This document shows, piece by piece, positions 57,770 to 64,000 of a stretch of DNA of 64,000 bases (position 1 is the first letter of the stretch; each line of letters begins with the position of its first letter). Under the pieces are notes generated by a model. It saw only the letters and a list, made by a program, of their open reading frames with translations, had not been told where the DNA came from and searched no databases. Location: assembly GCF_052857255.1 (NCBI RefSeq), contig NC_135505.1:23294269-23358268 (forward strand), given 5' to 3'. The position numbers and the translations under genes are program-made. Source of the stretch: Amblyomma americanum (lineage: Eukaryota; Arthropoda; Arachnida; Ixodida; Ixodidae).

Positions 57770-59035
57770 AGTAGGGCTTCAGGCGAATCATGTGGGCCAC
57801 CTCGGGCCGGTGGTGGCGTCGAGATTTTTGAGTCTCATGAGGGACGACTTCATATTGAGGGCTCCAAGGCGTCGCACAATTCGGTAAGGACCTAAGTAGC
57901 GGCGCTAGAGCTTTTCACTCAGTCCGCGTCGTCGGATTGGAGACCAAACCCAGACAAGGTCACCTGGGTGGTATTCCACATGCCGCCTCCGTAGGTTGTA
58001 GCGTTGTGCGTCCTGGCCCTGTTGGTCCTGAATTAGAACCCGTGCGAGTTGGCGGGCAGCTTCGGCGCGTTGTAAGAAATGTGCAGCATCGTCATTTGGA
58101 TGATCGTCGACATGAGGCAGCATGGCATCGAGTGTTGTCTTGACCTGACGTCCATAAACTAGGCCAAATGGTGTCATGTTGGTTGTTTCCTGCACGGCTG
58201 TATTGTATGCGAACGTGACGTAGGGTAGGACGTCGTCCCAGGTTTTATGTTCCATGTCCACGTACATTGAAAGCATGTCCGCAAACGTTTTGTTTAGACG
58301 TTCCATCAGTCCGTTAGCTTGGGGATGATAAGAAGTCGTTCGACGGTGACTGGTGTGACTGAAAATTAGAATATGGCGCAGGAGCTCAGAGGTAAAGGCA
58401 ATCCCTCTGTCCGTAATTAAAACTTGTGGAGCACCATGACGTAAGACGATTTGAGTAACAAAGAACTGGGCTACTTCGGTGGCGGTGCTACTTTGAAGAG
58501 ATGCTGTCTCCGCATAACGTGTGAAATAATCAGTGGCTACTATTATCCACCTTTTTCCGGAGTCTGATGTAGGAAATGGCCTGAGCAAGTCCATGCCGAC
58601 TTGTTGAAACGCTTGCGAAGGCGGCTCAATTGGCTTCAGGAGTCCGGCTGGCTTCACGGGCGGAACTATGCGGCGCTGGCAATCCCGGCAAGTGCGGACG
58701 TAATGTGCAACTTCAGGGCCCAGGCGAGGCCAGTAGTACTTGTCTTGAATCCTAGCTTGTGTTCTAGTAACACCAAGGTGGCCGGAAGCTGGTTCGTCAT
58801 GGCAGGCGTGAAGAATTTCGTCGCGTAGGTTCACAGGGACGACCAGCAAGTATTGCCTACTGTTCGCGGCGAAATTCTTATTGAAGAGAACACCGCTTCG
58901 TATGCAGAGAGACGATAAAGCTCGCCTGAAGGCTTTAGGAACTCTCCTGCTGGTACCTTCAAGATAACGAATAGATGTCGTGGAGGTCGGGGTCGGCGCG
59001 TTGGTGCTCGTTGAAATCGTTGGCATGTATTGCAT
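57770..59035 (-). CDS. Gypsy-3 integrase
   Basis: The continuous 376-residue frame 57905-59035 carries the zinc region ([13 protein letters not shown]...CRDCQRR), first Asp in [10 protein letters not shown], second Asp in [14 protein letters not shown] and third Glu in [11 protein letters not shown]. All three catalytic residues are present. The C-terminal [12 protein letters not shown] (57770-57905) lies after a stop. Initiation at the first Met is unlikely to be native, because pol is a polyprotein. Confidence 0.85.
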
Positions 59036-59742
59036 TCAATAAGACTTCATCGTCATCAGCAGCGTCGTCCGGAGCTGCTTGCATGGGAGCACGAGATAGG
59101 CAGTCGGCGTCTGCGTGTGTGTGACCGGATTTGTAAATGACGGTGATATCGAACTGTTGGAGTCGAAGGCTCCATCCTGCGAGGCGCCCGGAGGGATCCT
59201 TGAGGTTGGTAAGCCGGGATAGTGCGTGATGATCGGTCACTACTTTGAAAGAGCGGCCATAAAGGTATGGTCTGAACTTCGAAACTGCCCACACGATGGC
59301 GAGGCATTCTTTTTCAGAGGCAGAGTAGTTGGCTTCTGTCTTTGATAGTGCGCGGCTCGCATACACGTGGTTGGTCCCGCCGAACTTGAACTAGGACAGC
59401 GCCCAGACCAACGTTGCTTGCATCGGTGTGGACCCTGGTGTCTGCAAGTTAATCAAAGTGCGCCAGCACAGGGGGTGACTGCAGGCGGCGTTGAAGCTCT
59501 TGAAACGCCATCTGCTGTGGTGGTTCCCACCTGAACAACACATGCGCCTTTGTCAAATCAGTAAGAGGTGAGGCAATGTTAGAGAAATTCTCCACGAAGT
59601 GGCGGTAATACGCGCATAGTCCTAGAAATCGACGAGCTTCCTTCTGATCACGCGGTGGTGAAAAATTGGCAATGGCGGATGTTTTCTCGGCATCTGGAAG
59701 GACTCCGTAGTTCACGACATGGCCTAAAAACTTCGTATGCAA
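58959..59742 (-). pseudogene. Gypsy-3 RT thumb and RNase H
   Basis: 59449-59742 shows TKFLGHVVNYGVLPD, ARRFLGLCAYYRHF and SPLTDLTKAHVLFRW (RT connection). 58959-59366 shows [38 protein letters not shown] and [11 protein letters not shown] (RNase H). A frame change and stop separate them. Confidence 0.83.
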
Positions 59743-60516
59743 AATGGCATTTTTCAGCTTTTAGAGGAAGGCCTGATGATGTTATGGCCTGCAATACTTC
59801 CTCGAGGCGACGCAGGTGCTTCTCGAAAGACGGGGCAAAAACGATAACGTCGTCCAGGTAGACCAGACAAGTTTGCCACTTCAAAGCCGCAACAACGGTA
59901 TCCATGAGCATTTGGAATGTCGCGGGTGCCGAACAAAGACCAAATGGCATCACCTGGAACTCGTACAGGCCGTCTGGAGTGATGAATTCCGTTTTTTCAC
60001 GGTCCCTCTCGTCTACCTCAATTTGCCAATATCCAGCCTTCAGGTCTATGGAGGAGAAATATCTGGTGTTGCATAAGCGATCCAAGACATCGTCAATTCT
60101 GGGTAGCGGGTACACATTTTTTTTGGTGATGTTTAACCGACGGTAGTCAACACAGAATCGTAAGGTGCCGTCCTTTTTCTTCACAAGCACGACAGGTGAG
60201 CCGACGGGCTCCTAGAAGGTCGAATAACGTCGTTGGCGAGCATTTCTTTCACTTGTGTGCTGATAGCCACACGTTCTTTAGTGGACACTCGATAAGGTGA
60301 CTGCCGGAGTGGTGGAACATTTTCATCAGTAATTATGCGATGTTTCGCAAGATGCATCCGCCCGACGCGTGACGACGACGCCAACGCACCATGGTAGCGA
60401 TCCAGCAGTTCGCGCACTTTGTGGCGCTGCTCGAGCGGCAGGGTTGGCTTAATGTCGTACTGAACACCAGGAGGAATATGAGGCTCAGTCGTTGAAGCAG
60501 TCGTTAAACTGTGCAC
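59648..60516 (-). pseudogene. Gypsy-3 reverse transcriptase
   Basis: 60181-60516 holds the lead-in (HRIITDENVPPLRQSPYRVS). One frameshift (near 60190-60200) leads to VKKKDGTLRFCVDYRRLN, SSIDLKAGYWQIEVDE (motif A), PFGLCSAPATFQ and the catalytic CLVYLDDVIVF. Another frame change follows CHFAYEVF near 59760. Catalytic residues are intact. Confidence 0.86.
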
Positions 60517-61150
60517 ACACCTAGCTTCACTATAAGAGCGTCAATATATGCCACAGTCGTCCCCTTGTTAAGGTGCTGGTGTTCGTTTCTGAAATTTGGG
60601 AGAACGTTCACCTTGCTATCTTCGAGGCAGACAACCGCCCTGGCGACGGAAAGTCCTCTGTCCAGAAGCAACAATTGCTTGCTTTCCACGATACCCTCAA
60701 TTTGCTGTATGTTCTTTGAGCCGACGGTTACCATTACACTGGAACGTGGAGGCACGGTCACGTGTTCGTCTAGAATGTGCAGCGCCGCTGGGAGAACACT
60801 ATCGACGGATACGGCCTTCTCGGTCGAGAACTTCACGGACTGCGATTGCAGATCAATGACGGCACCGTTTTCAGACAAAGTCCATGACGAGTATGACGTC
60901 CCGAGAGCACTCGGCTAGCACTACGAACGTTGCCAGAAATGTTTGGCCTTGCATAGTTACCCGCGACGTTCATGTTCCCGTTGGCGTGATCAAATGGCCC
61001 CCTGCAGTACACATCTGTGGGTCGTCCCAAGCGGTTGTGACCTTTTTCAGTGCCGCCGCAAATTTTCCACTGAGCACAGAATAATCGGCGCCAGTATCCA
61101 CCAGCGCGGTTACATCGGCGCCATCGACCTAAATCTTTAAGTCGGCTGTT
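60504..61150 (-). pseudogene. Gypsy-3 protease region
   Basis: On minus near 61080-61115 the translation is ALVDTGADYSVLSG, the aspartic protease active site D-T-G-A. The frame 60504-60878 continues with LHILDEHVTVPPRSSV and KGTTVAYIDAL, the linker between protease and RT. Stops lie between. Confidence 0.72.
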
Positions 61151-61406
61151 GTTAGCGTCTTACTTTGGGGATGTCGAGGCATTCGGTCTCGGCTGCAGTG
61201 CGTCGAAGGAGTCCGGCATTGAGGAAAGGTGTCGTGGTTACTGAGGGGTACGTGAGGGCATCGGCTTGTGTTGAGGCACTTTGTCTTATGAGTCGTCGGT
61301 ACGGTTCAGGCATTCGGCGTTGTGTGTGAACTGGAGCTGTCTTGCGGCGATGGAAGACCTTGCACATTTTGTCGTTGAGCAGCCGCACCTCCAGAGGCTG
61401 CTGCAT

Positions 61407-63058
61407 CTAGCTTACCCTACGGGAACTCCGAGGCTGGTCTCGTCCTGGAGAACTGCAGCGACGAGGAGATGGTGATCGAGAGAAGCGACGCTGTGCTAAG
61501 CCCGATTGCGAGATGTAGTCCGCGATCTCCTGTGGTCGTTCTAAACACGTCGGACCAGTACAACCGACGGGGAATCCTCGAAGACCCATCTCCTTGTATG
61601 GGCAGCGGCGCCAAACATGTCCAGCCTCACCGCAATGGTAGCACAGCGGCTGATTGTCTGGTGCTCTCCAGATATCCGTTCTGCGTCGTCCTAGGCGCTG
61701 TTGAGAATTCGGCTGCAGAGGTTGACTCCGCATAGCGGCGGAGGCAGGTGCATCGTAACGTGAGTTCGGCTGGGACGGAATAAAACGACGGGTGACGGCG
61801 GCGTAGCTGAGATCAGGGTGCTGCGGCTGTACCGGGTCTGTGAGAGGTATTGGTGTGCTCGTGCTTAAAGCTTGTTGCACCTCCTCGCGAACAACATCAG
61901 CAAGTGTGGCAACCTGAGGCTGTACCTTAGCCGGAAAGAGCTTCGCCAGTTCTTCGCGCACAATGGATCGAATTATCTCAAGTAGAGATTCTGCCGAGTT
62001 CATCGTGCCTCCCTCCACAGTGGCCGTGTGCATCGATGCAGTTGGGCGGCCGTACTGTCGGGCCCTCATGTCAAGAGACTTCTCGATGGAGCTCGTCTCC
62101 TTTATGAAGTCAGTTACACTTACTGGAGGATTTCGAACCAGGCCGGCGAACCGCTGCTCCTTAACCCCATACATCGGGAAGCTTACCTTCCTCTCCTCCG
62201 ACATGCTTGGGTCCGCACGTCGGAAGAGTCGCTTCATTTCTTCGACGTACACCGTCACACTCGCGTTAATAATAATAATAATTGGTTTTTGGGGAAAGGA
62301 AATGGCGCAGTATCTGTCTCATATATCGTTGGACACCTGAACCGCGCCGTAAGGGAAGGGATAAAGGAGGGAGTGAAAGAAGAAAGGAAGAAGAGGTGCC
62401 GTAGTGGAGGGCTCCGGAATAATTTCGACCACCTGGGGATCTTTAACGTGCACTGACATCGCACAGCACACGGACGCCTTAGCGTTTTTCCTCCATAAAA
62501 ACGCAGCCGCCGCGGTCGGGTTCGAACCCGGGAACTCCGGATCAGTAGTCGAGCGTTGGGGAGCTGATGTCGGGCACGCAAAAGCAGGTCAGCCTTCTCC
62601 TTGCGTGATGTGCTGTCCATGAATACTTGGAGAAACTCGGATTTGAACGTATCCCACGTTCGAATGCCAGATTCGTTGTTGCTAAACCAGGTCTCCGCGT
62701 AGTCTTCGAGGGCGAAATAAACATGACGCATCTTGCAGTCAGCGCCCCAGCCATTGTAGATGGCCACCCGATCGTACACGTCCCGCCAGTCTTCGGCGTC
62801 CTCGTGGGGTTGGCCGTTGAAATGCGCTGGCTCACGCTGGTGGTGGAGCAGGACAGGTGGAACTGTAGCTGGGTTGGTATTCATTGTGGGAGCCCTTCCG
62901 GGTGGATTAGAAGGGAGTAGTCCAAATTCGGGAGATAGGCCTTGCAATCGGCGACTGGCCTGATGGACGGGCGTGTCTACTTTAGGTATTTCTCCGGGAC
63001 TTGAAATGCGGCTTGAAGGGGGCGTACGGTACATGAACAGCGTACCCAAAACCTCCAC
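61407..63058 (-). pseudogene. Gypsy-3 Gag, interrupted by a SINE
   Basis: The N-terminal part (62570-63058) has PAHFNGQPHEDAEDWRDVYD, KMRHVYFALEDYAETWF and TWDTFKSEFLQVF, the helical capsid pattern of tick-type gypsy Gags. After the SINE the frame 61407-62258 continues VTVYVEEMKRLFRRADPSM and ends with the CCHC knuckle CYHCGEAGHVWRRC (near 61605-61650). An Arg/Ser-rich tail follows. Confidence 0.85.
62268..62557 (-). mobile_element. SINE in gypsy-3 gag
   Basis: On minus it begins with a partial tRNA-like head (B box GGTTCGAACCC). It continues TTTTTATGGAGGAAAAACGC and GTCAGTGCACGTTAAAGATC, and ends (ATT)n. GCGTT flanks both sides (62263-62267, 62553-62557). Gag residues LPN and ASVTVY join when it is omitted. 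Same family as 36652-36887. Confidence 0.88.
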
Positions 63059-63062
63059 CAGA

Positions 63063-63485
63063 TGTCACGTGGGCGTTGGCGTAGAGTCAGCAACGGTGTT
63101 AAGCGACCGAGAGTCAGTAGTGGCGTAGCCCTGGACGAGAGCGCTTCCTCAGCACTTCGTTCTCTTCTCGATCGGCGCGTTCGTCTTCCCGAGCGCTGGC
63201 GTCAATATATCTTCAGCAGTGGAGTTGCGGCCGGCGCAAATGAAAGGGCAAGGGAGGACAGTGGGCAGCCGTAGCGAGAAAGGAAAGGGAGACCTATGAA
63301 CAGTGTTTACAAAATACAAACGCTGAACAAGTTTGGGCTAATCGCGCGCGAGAGCTCCGGCACAGTTCGAAGTATAACGGGCGCGAGCGACCACTGCTCA
63401 TATTTACATAGCATACGAATACCCTGTATATATACAAACTTGCGGGGACGTAGCGTCCCGTCTCGACCTAATCGTGCGTGCGACA
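63063..63485 (-). repeat. Gypsy-3 5' LTR candidate
   Basis: On + it starts TGTCACGTGG directly after the leader and ends GTGCGACA. On minus, a TATATATACAGGG box lies near 63425-63437. No second copy is present in the window, so the right boundary is inferred. Confidence 0.45.
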
Positions 63486-64000
63486 CATTGCACGAGCGGC
63501 CGGGGTGGAGCAGCCGGCCGCATATTGTGCGAAGTAGCCTATACCCAGAGTACCCACTTCACGCGTGCTCTACCTGGCGAAGAGCAAGCGGGGAGTCAAG
63601 CCCGCCTGCTCCATGAATGCACAGAGGCTAACCGTTGTTCTGTCACGGGGCGCAGGCTGCCGCGTGGCCACAGGGGCGCCCAGAAACTGTCCGAGATGAT
63701 GTCCAGCGCCCAGTACGCCGTGAGCGTCTCGCGACATGGCTCTGCAAAAGCGGCACAGCGCACTAGCAGGTGCTCCAATTCCCTGATTGCACCGCAATTA
63801 CTGAACACTTCGGCGAGTGAAAGCGCGTGGCGCACCCGTCTTTCCTCGGGCCACACGCCGGCGACGCGCATGAAAAGAATCATCGCGCTGGAGGCGCGAC
63901 ACTGAGAGGCCGGCGACGACAGAGACGCGCTCTCCTTGCGCCATGCGTGGGCCTGGGTGTGGTTTATTGAGGTGGTCCCCGTACGGACGCCCTCCGGGGC
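63486..64000 (-). pseudogene. C-terminal fragment of a LINE
   Basis: The minus frame 63596-63883 contains NCGAIRELEHLLVRCAAF, a C-x-x-x-E-x-x-x-H-x-x-x-x-C pattern found after the RNase H domain of I/R1-type LINEs (CGA-ETLEHLLLHC). The rest is not recognisable. AATAAA on minus at about 63965 lies upstream of this frame, so it belongs to something else. Confidence 0.5.

Larger units (their letters stand above)
57701..63485 (-). mobile_element. Gypsy-3: Ty3/gypsy element with most of gag and pol
   Basis: On minus from right to left: candidate 5' LTR (63063-63485), leader with TCTGGTGGAGGT, gag (61407-63058), protease near 61090, RT (59648-60516), RNase H (58959-59742), integrase (57770-59035) and a purine tract AGAGGAGGGGGC (about 57700-57712). 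Domain order is standard for Ty3/gypsy, unlike gypsy-1. No 3' LTR was found. A SINE interrupts gag. Frameshifts occur in RT and between domains. Confidence 0.87.

Overview
The window is eukaryotic and almost entirely retrotransposon. It has no operons, ribosome-binding sites or compact genes. It is packed with Penelope-like elements (PLEs: reverse transcriptase plus GIY-YIG endonuclease), Ty3/gypsy LTR elements, LINEs of RTE and L2/CR1 type, tRNA-derived SINEs, (TA)n tracts and a 164-bp satellite. The mixture, and the tRNA-headed SINEs in particular, fits an ixodid (hard) tick. That assignment is inference from family resemblance, not from a host gene. No intact host gene was recognised. The only non-retro gene is a broken, intron-bearing THAP/P-element-type transposase on + at 17.6-24.2 kb.

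Layout. 1-1840: PLE-1 (-), running off the left edge and ending in a 238-bp palindrome (1820-2057). 2201-9726: a complete Ty3/gypsy element (-) with a GACTC target duplication, whose 5' LTR is split by PLE-2 (6544-8952). 9732-10228: PLE-type 3' end. 10251-12556: tandem ~0.5-kb units carrying a tRNA-like sequence, arranged as a ~1.5-kb palindrome. 12557-15145: decayed gypsy-2 (-). 15.2-17.4 kb: another tRNA-like unit, (TA)n tracts and a non-coding foldback element. 17.6-24.2 kb: the P-like transposase, interrupted by a PLE terminal hairpin (18673-18842) and by PLE-4 (about 19716-22440). 24.2-28.1 kb: no recognisable gene, ending in a second foldback element. 28.4-30.5 kb: tRNA-like units, (TA)n tracts and a PLE-5 3' end.

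30.3-45.6 kb is one nested object between two (TA)n tracts. A head-to-head pair of PLE-A copies was split by PLE-B (33838-41727, repeat TTTCTCAGA). PLE-B was in turn hit by a SINE (36652-36887, repeat AACGTCTCG) and by PLE-C (37889-40745, repeat ATAATGTTCAG). PLE-C is the youngest and best-preserved element. Its reading frame has a single stop, and its two 248-bp terminal repeats differ at two positions.

47.3-48.9 kb: RTE remnant (-). 48.9-52.96 kb: L2/CR1-type LINE (-) whose apparent 3' UTR contains about sixteen copies of a 164-bp repeat. 53.1-55 kb: SINEs and two perfect hairpins made from PLE termini. 55-57.3 kb: second L2/CR1-type LINE (-). 57.7-63.5 kb: gypsy-3 (-) with gag, protease, RT, RNase H and an integrase with its catalytic residues present. 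63.5-64 kb: C-terminal fragment of another LINE.

The strongest unifying observation concerns the PLEs. Most copies carry an inverted junction. Several PLE 3' termini are A/T-tract neighbours. In one PLE group the 3' terminus also encodes a start codon and the first codons of the element's own protein (pattern M-x-N-Q-L-A-Q).
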